The notes: generated by a model not told the origin, from the letters alone. Shown: positions 53,725 through 62,352, numbered from the stretch's first letter. The stretch is DNA of 64,000 nt from CBFHTC01 sp965658815 (GCA_965658815.1 CBFHTC010000001.1:174640-238639), one strand, 5' to 3'. A program made the numbers and translations.

Positions 53725-53753
53725 TTGCAATATGTTTTATTTTGTGTTAGACT
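53725..53753 (+). promoter_or_regulatory. sigma70-like promoter for tuf-rpsJ
   Basis: TTGCAA (53725-53730), 17 bp, TAGACT (53748-53753), 21 bases before the tuf start codon. A second AT-rich box (TATAAA) follows at once, so the exact -10 is uncertain. Confidence 0.45.
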
Positions 53754-53774
53754 ATATAAAACAAAATTTATTAT

Positions 53775-54971
53775 ATGGTTTTAGAACATAGAAACTGTGG
53801 AACGGTTGGTCACGTTGACCATGGTAAAACTACTTTAACAGCGGCCCTTACTATAGTTGGGGGAAATAAAAGAAGTTATGACTCAATTGATAACTCTCCA
53901 GAAGAAAAAGCTAGAGGAATAACAATAAAAGCTTCTCACGTTGAATATCAAACTAGCAAGTACCATTATGGTCACGTCGACTGTCCTGGTCACGCCGATT
54001 ATGTTAAAAATATGATTACTGGAGCGGCTCAAATGGATATGGCTATTCTTGTTGTTGATGGTTCTTCTGGTTGTGCACCTCAAACAAAAGAGCATATGCT
54101 TTTATTACAACAAGTAAACGTAAAACACGTTGTTGTATTTTTAAACAAATCCGATATGGCCGACGAAGAAACTTTAGCTCTTGTTGAAATGGAAGTTGAA
54201 GAGCTTTTAGAAAAATATGGATTTACTGGTTCCGAAATAATTACCGGCTCAGCTCTAAAGGCTCTTGAAGCAACTTCAAAAGATGACCCTTGGTTGCAAA
54301 AAATTCAAGATCTCTTGGATGCTTTGGATAGAGTTCCTACCCCAGCAAGAAAAGTTGATAAAACGTTTTTATTCTCTGTAGATGGAGTTTATAATATTCA
54401 AGGAAGAGGAACTGTTGCTACTGGTCAAATAGAACAAGGTACAGTAAAAGAAGGGGATAAAGTAGATATTATCGGAGATGATAAAGTTCAAAATACTACA
54501 TGTACTGGAGTTGAAATGTTTCACAAATCTTTAAAAGAAGGTAAAGCTGGAGATAATGTTGGAATATTGCTAAGAGGTATTAAAAAAGAAGAAATTAGCC
54601 GAGGTTTTATTATAGCTAAACCAGGAACTGTAACTATTCAAAACTGTTTTGAGGCTGAAGTAGTTATTCTAACTAAAGAAGAAGGAGGAAGAGATAAGGC
54701 ATTTAGAACTGGTTATCGTCCTCAGTTATATATTAGAACTACAGACGTTACTGCTCAATTAGATATTGTCGATGAGTCTAAAAAAATGGTGATGCCTGGA
54801 GATACAGCTAAATTGAAAGTTACTCTTCACCATGGAGTCGCTGTTTCTGAGCAAGATCGTTTTGCTATTCGTGAAGGAAATCGTACCATTGGTGCTGGAG
54901 TTGTAACCAAAATTCTTCCAATGGTTAAAAATTTTACTTTAGACAAAGTTGCTAAGAAGGCTTCAACTTAA
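53775..54971 (+). CDS. tuf: Elongation factor Tu
   Basis: The protein has 398 residues. G1 GHVDHGKT (12-19), G2 RGITIK, G3 DCPGHADYV, G4 NKSD and G5 SALKA; domain 2 has NIQGRGTVATGQIEQG and domain 3 ends GAGVVTKIL. It delivers aminoacyl-tRNA to the ribosome. NKSD replaces the very common NKCD. It is followed after 11 bases by rpsJ, the ancestral str-S10 junction, but fusA/rpsG do not precede it and rplC does not follow rpsJ. Confidence 0.97.
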   Translation: MVLEHRNCGTVGHVDHGKTTLTAALTIVGGNKRSYDSIDNSPEEKARGITIKASHVEYQTSKYHYGHVDCPGHADYVKNMITGAAQMDMAILVVDGSSGCAPQTKEHMLLLQQVNVKHVVVFLNKSDMADEETLALVEMEVEELLEKYGFTGSEIITGSALKALEATSKDDPWLQKIQDLLDALDRVPTPARKVDKTFLFSVDGVYNIQGRGTVATGQIEQGTVKEGDKVDIIGDDKVQNTTCTGVEMFHKSLKEGKAGDNVGILLRGIKKEEISRGFIIAKPGTVTIQNCFEAEVVILTKEEGGRDKAFRTGYRPQLYIRTTDVTAQLDIVDESKKMVMPGDTAKLKVTLHHGVAVSEQDRFAIREGNRTIGAGVVTKILPMVKNFTLDKVAKKAST

Positions 54972-54982
54972 AAAGGTATCTT

Positions 54983-55297
54983 ATGTCTAAATCTATTAGA
55001 ATTAAATTTATGTCTTATGATCACAAAGTATTAGATAAATTTGTTAGAGAAATAATTCGTACTATCAATAAATCAGGAGTTGCAGTTATAGGCGCTATAC
55101 CTCTTCCTACTGTATTAGATAGATATGTTGTAAACAATTCTCACCATATCTTTAAAAAGTCTAAATTTATCATGCATAGAGCAACTCACTCAAGATTGAT
55201 TGTTATAGAAAATCCTACATCGGAGTTGATGTCTATTTTAAATGATGTTCCCGCTGATCCTATGGTGCATAATAAATTATTTGTTAAAGATAAATAA
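54983..55297 (+). CDS. rpsJ: 30S ribosomal protein S10
   Basis: The protein has 104 residues. It contains IRIKFMSYDHKVLDKFVREI, then GAIPLPTVLDRYVVNNSHHI, KKSKFIMHRATHSRLIVI, diagnostic of S10 (usually L-P-T-x-x-x-x-x-x-V-x-x-S-P-H). S10 sits in the 30S head and also serves as NusE in antitermination. It has a good ribosome site (AAAGG). The S10 operon stops here: rplC-rplD lie about 7 kb further on. Confidence 0.95.
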   Translation: MSKSIRIKFMSYDHKVLDKFVREIIRTINKSGVAVIGAIPLPTVLDRYVVNNSHHIFKKSKFIMHRATHSRLIVIENPTSELMSILNDVPADPMVHNKLFVKDK

Positions 55298-55386
55298 CAT
55301 TCGTTTACTATATTCCCATGAATCATAAAAGATAATATTTATAATATTACTTGAACATTGATATAGCAGTCATCATTAAGATTTAC

Positions 55387-55440
55387 ATAATATTCATAAA
55401 TAGTATAATATTCATAAATAGTATAATATTCATAAATAGT
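55387..55440. repeat. Three perfect 18-bp tandem repeats
   Basis: ATAATATTCATAAATAGT is repeated three times without mismatch (55387, 55405, 55423). The array lies in the 246-base gap between rpsJ and a convergent minus-strand gene. No other feature was found in that gap. Confidence 0.9.
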
Positions 55441-55543
55441 TTTATAACGATTAAAATTTATTCTGTTATGAGTAATTCTGTATCACATCATCAAGAGATT
55501 TAAATTTAATTTTAAAGAAATTGTTTTTTGTGCTATATTCTAA

Positions 55544-56380
55544 CTATACTACATATTGAGGTATAGAGCTGTGATATATACCTATCATCGATAATGATAT
55601 ATGTGGGGTCGTTGTATATAGGTTATCTATCTTGTTATTCTCATCTATTCCATTCAATTTTACGTCCCCACATATTTTTATTTTTATTCCAATTGAAAAG
55701 AAATAATTAATTCTAATAATAGCTATATCAAAATTGATTGAAAACAAAGTTAGAAAAAGTATAGGTTTCGTCATGTAAGAGAAAATTGCTTTATTGAGAA
55801 CCTCATTTTTGTCGTTTTTTGCAGCACTTCTGTCCGTGTAATGCTCCTCTGAGAAAGCTATAACATGATACAATGTTGTATATAGTGGAAATTTGATATT
55901 AAAAGAGCTCCAAAGAAATGAGAAAAATTTATAACCAATACCTAAATTTAATTCTATAGGTATTATTCTTAATAGAGCTAACATCTTAATATCATCTTTC
56001 TTTAGTATATCTCTATATGATTTAAACAAATGTATATCAATTGTTGCAAATAGATTATTAGACAATGAAAAATTATAACCTCCAACAAAGTCAATCGGCA
56101 ATAAGCATATTGCAGAAATATTTGCTTTTGAGGTATTGTGCGTTGAGGAGAACTTATTCTTGTCGAAGAGCAAACCGACCACTGTGTTGAATAGCAGTAT
56201 TTCTTGAGAATTAGGTATCTTTAATATATGAATAAGACCTGTTCCAAATGTAAAAATATTAGATGATATATGAGTATCAAATGTTTTTGTTAAATTGAAA
56301 AAAGTTATTTTAGGAGGAAGTTTGATCTCAACATTTTCACTAAAAACAGTTAAACAAAGAATATATAGTTTGCGTTTCAT
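55544..56380 (-). CDS. Exported hypothetical protein, possible outer-membrane barrel
   Basis: The protein has 278 residues. A very short signal peptide (MKRKLYILCLTVFS) precedes an acidic mature start. The rest alternates polar and hydrophobic residues in 8-12 residue strands (FATIDIHLFKS, ELNLGIGYKFFSFLW, FSINFDIAIIRINYF, HISLSMIGIYHSS), as in small outer-membrane beta-barrels. The last residues are PQYVV, without a terminal aromatic. I recognise no family. Convergent with rpsJ. Confidence 0.5.
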   Translation of the reverse strand: MKRKLYILCLTVFSENVEIKLPPKITFFNLTKTFDTHISSNIFTFGTGLIHILKIPNSQEILLFNTVVGLLFDKNKFSSTHNTSKANISAICLLPIDFVGGYNFSLSNNLFATIDIHLFKSYRDILKKDDIKMLALLRIIPIELNLGIGYKFFSFLWSSFNIKFPLYTTLYHVIAFSEEHYTDRSAAKNDKNEVLNKAIFSYMTKPILFLTLFSINFDIAIIRINYFFSIGIKIKICGDVKLNGIDENNKIDNLYTTTPHISLSMIGIYHSSIPQYVV

Positions 56381-56440
56381 AATTTTATATCACTTGTGTT
56401 CATTATATAAAATTTTATATAAAAAATCAAGATCATACTA

Positions 56441-56469
56441 TTGTAATACATAAAAATATTTGTTAATAT
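56441..56469 (+). promoter_or_regulatory. Candidate promoter for tRNA-Thr and rsmA
   Basis: TTGTAA (56441-56446), 17 bp, TAATAT (56464-56469), 9 bases before the tRNA. Confidence 0.4.
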
Positions 56470-56478
56470 ATTGTATAT

Positions 56479-56550
56479 GCCATTTTAGCTCAGTGATAGA
56501 GCGCCTGTCTTGTAAACAGGGGGTCGTGGGTTTGAATCCCACAAATGGCA
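56479..56550 (+). tRNA. tRNA-Thr (anticodon TGT)
   Basis: The acceptor GCCATTT pairs with AAATGGC, discriminator A. The anticodon stem CCTGT/ACAGG encloses CTTGTAA with TGT. The T arm is GTGGG/CCCAC with TTTGAAT. CCA is not encoded. rsmA starts 11 bases after the tRNA, so the two are probably co-transcribed. Confidence 0.94.
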
Positions 56551-56561
56551 CAACAAAAAAT

Positions 56562-57317
56562 ATGTCTAATAATCATATTGCGCCAAAGAAGCATTTTGGC
56601 CAAAATTTTTTAACTGATCAAAATATTTTACGTAAAATAATAGAGTATTCAAGAAGTGATATGTTTCCTACAATTATTGAGATTGGAGGAGGGTTAGGAG
56701 CTTTAAGTAAGTTAATTGTTAAGTTAAATAATAATTTACAAAAACTATATATCATTGAAAAAGATATTCGCTTTAAAGAAACCTTAGATAATATTGATAG
56801 CAAGGTTATTGTTTTTATAGAAGATGCATTAAAATTTAATTTTACCTCTTTAGGACTAAAGGATTTTATTATTGTAGGGAATTTGCCTTATAATATAGCG
56901 ACATTAATTATTATTAGGCTTTTAAAGATGGTCAGACCAAGTTCAATGAGTTTTTTAGTACAAAAAGAAGTAGCAGAGAGAATTTGCGCCACTGTTGGAA
57001 GTAAAGAGTATGGAAGACTAAGCGTTTTTATCCAATCTATTGCTAATGTGAATTTAGGATTTCAAGTCAGTCCAAATGTATTCTTTCCTAAGCCAAAAGT
57101 AATATCGCAAACAATTCAATTTACAAACATTAATTATGATGAAAAGTTGATTGAAAAATTAGAGATTGTCACAAATAAATTATTTTCTCATTCTCGTAAG
57201 AAGATTGGTAAAATGTTAGATACTTTAAATATCAGAGCAGAGTCTAATATACGCAATTTAAGAGCGGAGAATATATCGGTTGCTCAATATATCGAATTTG
57301 CAAAACAATTAATTTAA
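56562..57317 (+). CDS. rsmA: 16S rRNA (adenine(1518)-N6/adenine(1519)-N6)-dimethyltransferase
   Basis: The protein has 251 residues from ATG 56562; an earlier in-frame ATG lies before the tRNA-Thr gene, so that longer frame is rejected. It contains KKHFGQNFLTDQNI, the SAM site IIEIGGGLGALS, and the catalytic NLPYNIA segment, then FFPKPKVISQTIQF. It dimethylates two adenines in the 16S 3' hairpin, a late assembly check. Convergent with adk, 9 bases apart. Confidence 0.95.
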   Translation: MSNNHIAPKKHFGQNFLTDQNILRKIIEYSRSDMFPTIIEIGGGLGALSKLIVKLNNNLQKLYIIEKDIRFKETLDNIDSKVIVFIEDALKFNFTSLGLKDFIIVGNLPYNIATLIIIRLLKMVRPSSMSFLVQKEVAERICATVGSKEYGRLSVFIQSIANVNLGFQVSPNVFFPKPKVISQTIQFTNINYDEKLIEKLEIVTNKLFSHSRKKIGKMLDTLNIRAESNIRNLRAENISVAQYIEFAKQLI

Positions 57318-57326
57318 TCAGTTGAT

Positions 57327-57947
57327 TTAATATTTATTAATAATATTCATAAAGCTATTTTCAATCTCCTCCTGAGATTCATTTGATTTTATAGTATAAA
57401 CCTTGTCTCCTAAAAGTTTGATTATATTATCATGAGCTTCTTTTTGTATTTTAATGCGGTTATAGAAAACCTCTTCTGAGTCATCTGGTCTTTTTTTAAA
57501 GGTAGAAGATGAGCATTTTATACATTTTTTTACTGTTTCATAATAAGTATTGTATACGGCGTTACAATTACTGCATAATACTCTATGAATAATTCTATTT
57601 TTTAAAGTTTCAATATCGCATTCAAGAGTAATAAAAATTGTATTTGAATATTTAGCATTAATATGCTTCATTTGTTTTACAGTTCTAGGAAATCCATCTA
57701 TGATGTAGAATTTATTGTGATCTTTTTCTATTTCTCGAATTTTATTATCTGTAATATCAATTATGATATCATCATCTAGAATAGAGCCTTGTAGCATTTT
57801 AGCCTTGATCTCATTATTATTTGGGCAATCTCGTAATAGTTGACCTATTGAGACAGAGGGAATATTGTGTTTTAAAAATAAGTTTTGAGATATTTGTCCT
57901 TTTCCGGAGCCAGGTAATCCTAATAAAAAGATTATATATTTATTCAT
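57327..57947 (-). CDS. adk: Adenylate kinase, zinc-type lid
   Basis: The protein has 206 residues. P-loop GLPGSGKGQIS (10-20), YIIDGFPRT, and a long lid with Cys125, Cys128, Cys142 and Cys145 in a C-x2-C...C-x2-C zinc pattern; KRPDDSEEVFYNRI follows (family R-x-D-D). It interconverts AMP, ADP and ATP. It lies downstream of secY (58 bases), the normal spc-operon order, but the usual following genes are not there. Confidence 0.95.
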   Translation of the reverse strand: MNKYIIFLLGLPGSGKGQISQNLFLKHNIPSVSIGQLLRDCPNNNEIKAKMLQGSILDDDIIIDITDNKIREIEKDHNKFYIIDGFPRTVKQMKHINAKYSNTIFITLECDIETLKNRIIHRVLCSNCNAVYNTYYETVKKCIKCSSSTFKKRPDDSEEVFYNRIKIQKEAHDNIIKLLGDKVYTIKSNESQEEIENSFMNIINKY

Positions 57948-58005
57948 TGAGTTTGATTGATTTGTATACTAATGATATAAATTTTCTCTATAAAAAACAA
58001 TAGAG

Positions 58006-59220
58006 TTATCTAATAAATTTTATTTTTTGTTTTACGGAATTGTATTTTATATTCATTTGATTATTTTGTATATGGCTAAAAGTATCGATAACTACACTAA
58101 CCATAATCAACATACTAATTCCCTGAAAAGCTGTTTCATTCATAAGATTGTTAATTAATAAAGATGGCAATAAAATGACAATAGTAGATATATAAATAAT
58201 AGATACAATGTTAATGTTATTGATAACTAAATTAAAATAATTCTCGGTATTTTTTCCTGGCTTAATTCCTCGAATATATGTATTTTGTTTTTGTAAATTT
58301 TCAGCAATTACTTTACCTTCAAAGATAACAGATGTAAATGCATATGTCATATAGGTCAGTACTATAATCTCGAAAATAATGTAGTAAGGCTGATTTGGAG
58401 ACAAGTAATAAGGCAAAAATGATAACACACTAAATGTCTCAGAGATATATGCTATAAAAGATGAAATGATAACAGTTACAAACATTTTTGTAAAAATAAT
58501 AGGCAGTATGCCTGATGGATTTAGTTTGAGAGGAATAAAATTATCTTGTGAGTACTTATTTTGTTGAGAAGAGTGTAGTACGTATATTTTTCTCACGGCA
58601 GACTCTGCAAAAATAACGATAATTAAAACACAAATAAACGAAGCTATTTCTATAATAACGGTTGGAGAAGATATAATTCCTGTTTCTAATTTATTAAACA
58701 AAGATAAAAAGTTTTGTGGAATTAAAGCAACTGTTATTGAAAATATAATAATAGATGTACCATTTCCTATTTTTTGTTCTGATATTTTTTCTGAAAGCCA
58801 CATTGCTATTATACTTCCTGTGACAATTGATAAGACAAAGATATACTTATCTATATCAGATTCAAAAGGCCAACTTGTATTCATATACCTTAGTTGAATA
58901 AAAGCAAAAAATATTGATAGTATACGAGTCATTTGATTAATCATCATAGGATTTTGCTCTTTATATTTTTTAAGTGAGTCAAAAGTTAAGAAGATTAACT
59001 GTACTAATATAGACGTCATTATATAAGGTGATATTCCTAAGACAAAGATACTTCCTGTTTTTGCTCCTGATATTTTACTCAAAAATCCTAATAAGCTCAA
59101 TTTTGATGATGTTTCTGGCATATCCGTTATAATATTATCGGGCGCACCGGGCGCTGGTATTTGTAAGCATAATCTATATATAAAGATTATAAGTATCGTA
59201 TGTAATATTTTACTTATCAT
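58006..59220 (-). CDS. secY: Preprotein translocase subunit SecY
   Basis: The protein has 404 residues, about 30 fewer than usual. Ten membrane segments can be traced. Family markers: IPAPGAPD near the start, ILGISPYI-like VLGISPYIMTSILVQLIF, GNGTSIIIF (family G-I-G-N-G-x-S), and LNPSGILPIIF (family N-x-x-G-V-I-P). It is the protein-conducting channel of the inner membrane. secY-adk is a detached fragment of the spc operon: rplO is not upstream and rpsM is far away. Confidence 0.95.
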   Translation of the reverse strand: MISKILHTILIIFIYRLCLQIPAPGAPDNIITDMPETSSKLSLLGFLSKISGAKTGSIFVLGISPYIMTSILVQLIFLTFDSLKKYKEQNPMMINQMTRILSIFFAFIQLRYMNTSWPFESDIDKYIFVLSIVTGSIIAMWLSEKISEQKIGNGTSIIIFSITVALIPQNFLSLFNKLETGIISSPTVIIEIASFICVLIIVIFAESAVRKIYVLHSSQQNKYSQDNFIPLKLNPSGILPIIFTKMFVTVIISSFIAYISETFSVLSFLPYYLSPNQPYYIIFEIIVLTYMTYAFTSVIFEGKVIAENLQKQNTYIRGIKPGKNTENYFNLVINNINIVSIIYISTIVILLPSLLINNLMNETAFQGISMLIMVSVVIDTFSHIQNNQMNIKYNSVKQKIKFIR

Positions 59221-59365
59221 GTTTTTAATGTCTCTAATTTTATTCTATTATACTAATTTATCTTTCTATTCACAATACGGATATAAAAATTTTTAAAAAT
59301 ATTCTATTATATCTATTTATTTTTTTAATTTTATTGTATATAATACTTATAAAGATATTTTACAA

Positions 59366-59554
59366 ATGCAAATACAAAAAGTATTATCTAATATAAAAAA
59401 TATTGATGAAGAAATAAAAAATTCTCTAAATCATTTATTGATGATGAGGCTGAAGAAGTCAACAAATATACTTAAAGACACTTCTCAATTTAAGAAATTT
59501 AGAACTTATGTCGCAAAGTTAAAAACTTTCAAAAATTTAAAAAAAGGTAATTAA
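59366..59554 (+). CDS. rpmC: 50S ribosomal protein L29
   Basis: The protein has 62 residues, small, basic and helical. IDEEIKNSLNHLLMMRLKKS, then FRTYVAKLKTFKNL corresponds to the L29 pattern E-L-x-x-L-R and R-x-x-I-A-R-x-x-T. Its position two bases before rpsQ, the standard S10-operon pair, confirms it. L29 lies at the polypeptide exit. rplP, the usual upstream gene, is absent. Confidence 0.85.
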   Translation: MQIQKVLSNIKNIDEEIKNSLNHLLMMRLKKSTNILKDTSQFKKFRTYVAKLKTFKNLKKGN

Positions 59555-59556
59555 AT

Positions 59557-59793
59557 ATGACAACATTAAAGACCAAAGGCCAACTTATAGGAAAAGTAGT
59601 AAAAGTTAAGGACAAAACAGTTACTGTATCAGTCTCTATTACAAAAAGACACCCTTTATATGAAAAAATAATAAGATCTGATAAAAAATATCATGTTCAT
59701 AATCCTGAAAATAAACAATATGAGTTAAATAGCACTGTTACTATTGCTCCGGGCAAGAAGGTTTCTAAAACAAAATCCTTTGTTATATGTTGA
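59557..59793 (+). CDS. rpsQ: 30S ribosomal protein S17
   Basis: The protein has 78 residues. It contains LIGKVVKVKDKTVTVSVSIT, then KRHPLYEKIIRSDKKYHVHN (family H-P-x-Y-x-K-x-x-x-x-x-x-K-x-x-x-H-D) and KKVSKTKSF near the end. It has a fair ribosome site (AAAAGG). It follows rpmC and precedes atpG, whereas rplN would normally come next. Confidence 0.95.
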   Translation: MTTLKTKGQLIGKVVKVKDKTVTVSVSITKRHPLYEKIIRSDKKYHVHNPENKQYELNSTVTIAPGKKVSKTKSFVIC

Positions 59794-59802
59794 TAGAATG
59801 TT

Positions 59803-60576
59803 ATGTCTGATTTAAATATTTTAAAGAAACGAAGAGATTCGATATTATCAACACAAAAGATTACTAATGCTGTAAATAATATTTCTTCTGTCAGATTTAT
59901 AAAATTAAGAAACGCTATCTATGTAGCTAAACATAATAAAGATATTTATGATGATATAAGCATCTCTTTTGATTTTAATAAAGATGAACAGATCTTGTTT
60001 GTTTTTGGTACAGATAAAGGGTTATGTGGTAATTTTAATATGATTGTTTTTAGAAAATTTCTTAATTTTTATAAAAGCAATACTTTCTCTAATGTAAAAA
60101 TATATGTTTTTGGCAAAAAGCTTCAAACTATATTTTCTTCTCATTCCAATATAAAAGTTGAATTTTGTTCTTATGAGTCACAGATAAATCTTTCTATTGA
60201 CAAGATTATCGGCTTGATTACAAATCGACAACAGGTGTTTATTATATATGAAAAATTTATAAATGTGATTACTCATACCCCAGAGGTATACACTGTTCAA
60301 TCAATTAAAAACAATAAGGATGAGGTGCTAGCAGAGGTTGATATCGATGAATTTTTAACAACTTATTTTATGGCGATTTTCTATTACGTTTTAATTAGCT
60401 CTCAGGCCAGTGAGGAATCGGCTAGAATGAGATTAATGGATAGTGCTACAAAAAACATTAAAGAATTATCACAAAATCTTTTAATGAAAATGAATAGAAT
60501 TAGACAGTCTGCGATTACTAATCAGTTAATTGAAATTATTTCAGGAATTGAATCTTTAAAAGAGAAAAGTATTTAA
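59803..60576 (+). CDS. atpG: ATP synthase F1 gamma subunit
   Basis: The protein has 257 residues, somewhat short for gamma (about 290). The N-terminal helix ILKKRRDSILSTQKITNAVN, then FGTDKGLCGNFN (family S-D-x-G-L-C-G-x-x-N) and the C-terminal helix EESARMRLMDSATKNIKELS, then NRIRQSAITNQLIEIISG are all characteristic. Gamma is the central rotor stalk. It is separated from all other atp genes and sits 10 bases behind rpsQ, an unusual context. Confidence 0.95.
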   Translation: MSDLNILKKRRDSILSTQKITNAVNNISSVRFIKLRNAIYVAKHNKDIYDDISISFDFNKDEQILFVFGTDKGLCGNFNMIVFRKFLNFYKSNTFSNVKIYVFGKKLQTIFSSHSNIKVEFCSYESQINLSIDKIIGLITNRQQVFIIYEKFINVITHTPEVYTVQSIKNNKDEVLAEVDIDEFLTTYFMAIFYYVLISSQASEESARMRLMDSATKNIKELSQNLLMKMNRIRQSAITNQLIEIISGIESLKEKSI

Positions 60577-60680
60577 AAATAATTTAAAAATTTTTATATA
60601 AAATCATGTCTTTAGAGTTATTTCTTAGTTGAAATAATAGTTTTTTTTTGCTATAATCTTGTAACAGATAACAAAAGTCT

Positions 60681-60812
60681 ATGTTAAAAACAGGAACTAA
60701 CCTTAAAGGAGTTAGAAAGCACGGCTTTAGAGCAAGAATGGCTACGGCTGGAGGAAGAAAAATAATAAATGCGCGTAGAGCAAAAGGTAGGTACGCTATT
60801 GCCAAGTGGTAG
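60681..60812 (+). CDS. rpmH: 50S ribosomal protein L34
   Basis: The protein has 43 residues: it begins MLKTGTNLKGVRKHGFRARM and continues with ATAGGRKIINARRAKGR, the canonical L34 pattern (N-x-K-R-x-x-x-H-G-F-x-x-R-M-x-T-x-x-G-R-x-x-x-x-x-R-R-x-x-G-R). It ends at TAG 60810-60812. Its last 44 bases overlap the start of rnpA in another frame. Confidence 0.95.
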   Translation: MLKTGTNLKGVRKHGFRARMATAGGRKIINARRAKGRYAIAKW

Positions 60813-61065
60813 ATTTATTATAAAAAACAAGTATTTTCTTTCAAATCAGGTTTCTCTATTTTCCTCTAAATATAAACATAATAACCTTCGTGTTTATATT
60901 AGAGTGGCTAAAAAGGTTGGAGGAGCGGTGGTACGAAATTTATTAAAGCGAAGAGTTAGAAATCTTGCAAGATTATACTTTCCGAAAAACCACTTTTTAG
61001 TCAGTGTTCGTAAAAACCAATCTTATTTAGAGTTACGTAATATGTTCTCAAAGTTAGAATTATAA
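60769..61065 (+). CDS. rnpA: Ribonuclease P protein component
   Basis: The protein has 98 residues. RVYIRVAKKVGGAVVRNLLKRRVRNLARLYF is split here as VAKKVGGAVVRN and LLKRRVRNLARLYF, the RnpA core (V-x-K-K-x-x-x-A-V-x-R-N-x-x-K-R-x-x-R). With RNase P RNA it matures tRNA 5' ends. The ATG at 60769 is inside rpmH; no later ATG precedes the conserved part, and a TTG at 60799 is the only nearby alternative, so a real overlap of 44 bases is likely. Confidence 0.88.
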   Translation: MRVEQKVGTLLPSGRFIIKNKYFLSNQVSLFSSKYKHNNLRVYIRVAKKVGGAVVRNLLKRRVRNLARLYFPKNHFLVSVRKNQSYLELRNMFSKLEL

Positions 61066-61168
61066 CTATTTCAAACTAGTATAAAAGATCGGGTTCATGA
61101 ATTATTTTTTAAATTTACTCATAGAGCTTATTACAAAATATATATCAAAGAGCTATAAGAAATTAAAA

Positions 61169-62218
61169 TTAATATCTTTGTGTAAGGTGTTTATATTCGT
61201 TAAAAGATTCAAATATTTTTCCAGTACCAATGGCGACGCATTGTTCTGGATTTTCAGTCATATTACATCGAATTTTAATTTCATTTGTTAAAAATTTATC
61301 TAAGTTTTTTAATTTAGATCCTGCACCAGTCAGATATATACCATTTTTAAATATATCTCCAGCTAATTCTGGTTGAAGTTGCTGAATCATTTTTTTTGCG
61401 TGATCTGCAATATTTTTTAATATAGGAGAGATTGTTTCGTATACATCTTGAGATGATATAGTGAACTCGACTGGGTTATGTTGCACATCTGTTCCGACTA
61501 TATTTATAGAACTTGAGGATTCTTTAATAAAGTTTACATCCGGCATAGCGTTACCAATGGTATGTTTAATATATTCAGCAGTATTGATTCCTATATTGAT
61601 TTGAAATTTCTTCTTCACATAGAGTTGAATTTTTTCATTTAATTCGTCTCCTCCAAGGGGCATAGACAGCTGAGATACCATTCCTCCAAGAGACAAAATT
61701 CCATAGTTAACAGTTCCTCCTCCTAGGTCCATAATCATGTATCCATTTGCTTCTTTCATATCAAATCCTGCTCCCAAAGCGGCGCAAATTGTTTCATTTA
61801 CAAGTGACACATTTGATGCTCCTGCTTTGTAAGTAGTTTCAGCGATAGTTTTTCTTTCTGCGTCTGAGCAGCTAGCGGGAACGCATATCAAGATATTTGG
61901 TTTAATTAATCCAAAAAATCTATTTTTTCTAGCCTGTTTCAAGAAATTCTTGATCATAATATGAGTGGCTACGGGGTCATTGATAACTCCATATCGCAAT
62001 GGTCGAACGATTTTCATATTATTCGACTCTTTTCCTATTGTGACTTTTGCAGCATGACCATATTCAATATTTTTTCCGTTATAATACATAACATGGGATG
62101 GGCTGCTTAAAATAATTCCTTTATTTGGAGAGTATATCGATGTATTGTATGTTCCCAAATCGATACCAAGGTTATGAGCGAAAAGTCCGGTCATTTTTCT
62201 ATATATAAAACTTAGCAT
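61169..62218 (-). CDS. mreB: Rod shape-determining protein MreB
   Basis: The protein has 349 residues. Actin-fold motifs: LGIDLGTYNTSIY (phosphate 1), ICVPASCSDAERKTIAETTY, the MIMDLGGGTVNYGIL segment (phosphate 2), and GIYLTGAGSKLKNLDKFL (adenosine). MreB filaments guide lateral peptidoglycan synthesis, so retention suggests that at least some wall synthesis remains, in line with ftsQ and ftsA. mreC/mreD do not follow. The family's A-N-T-L-V reads YNTSIY. Confidence 0.94.
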   Translation of the reverse strand: MLSFIYRKMTGLFAHNLGIDLGTYNTSIYSPNKGIILSSPSHVMYYNGKNIEYGHAAKVTIGKESNNMKIVRPLRYGVINDPVATHIMIKNFLKQARKNRFFGLIKPNILICVPASCSDAERKTIAETTYKAGASNVSLVNETICAALGAGFDMKEANGYMIMDLGGGTVNYGILSLGGMVSQLSMPLGGDELNEKIQLYVKKKFQINIGINTAEYIKHTIGNAMPDVNFIKESSSSINIVGTDVQHNPVEFTISSQDVYETISPILKNIADHAKKMIQQLQPELAGDIFKNGIYLTGAGSKLKNLDKFLTNEIKIRCNMTENPEQCVAIGTGKIFESFNEYKHLTQRY

Positions 62219-62352
62219 TTTAATTAAAATTTTTTTTTTATTTATTATACTATAAAAGTAATAAAAAATAAAGAGTAGTATTTAAAATTTAGTAGAATAT
62301 TATATTTAGCTAATATTTTCATGAAAAAACGAAAAAAAATTTATTAAAAGAC

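Noticed and set aside
56460..56561. Longer start for rsmA
   Set aside because: The frame would read through the whole tRNA-Thr gene; the family match starts after ATG 56562.
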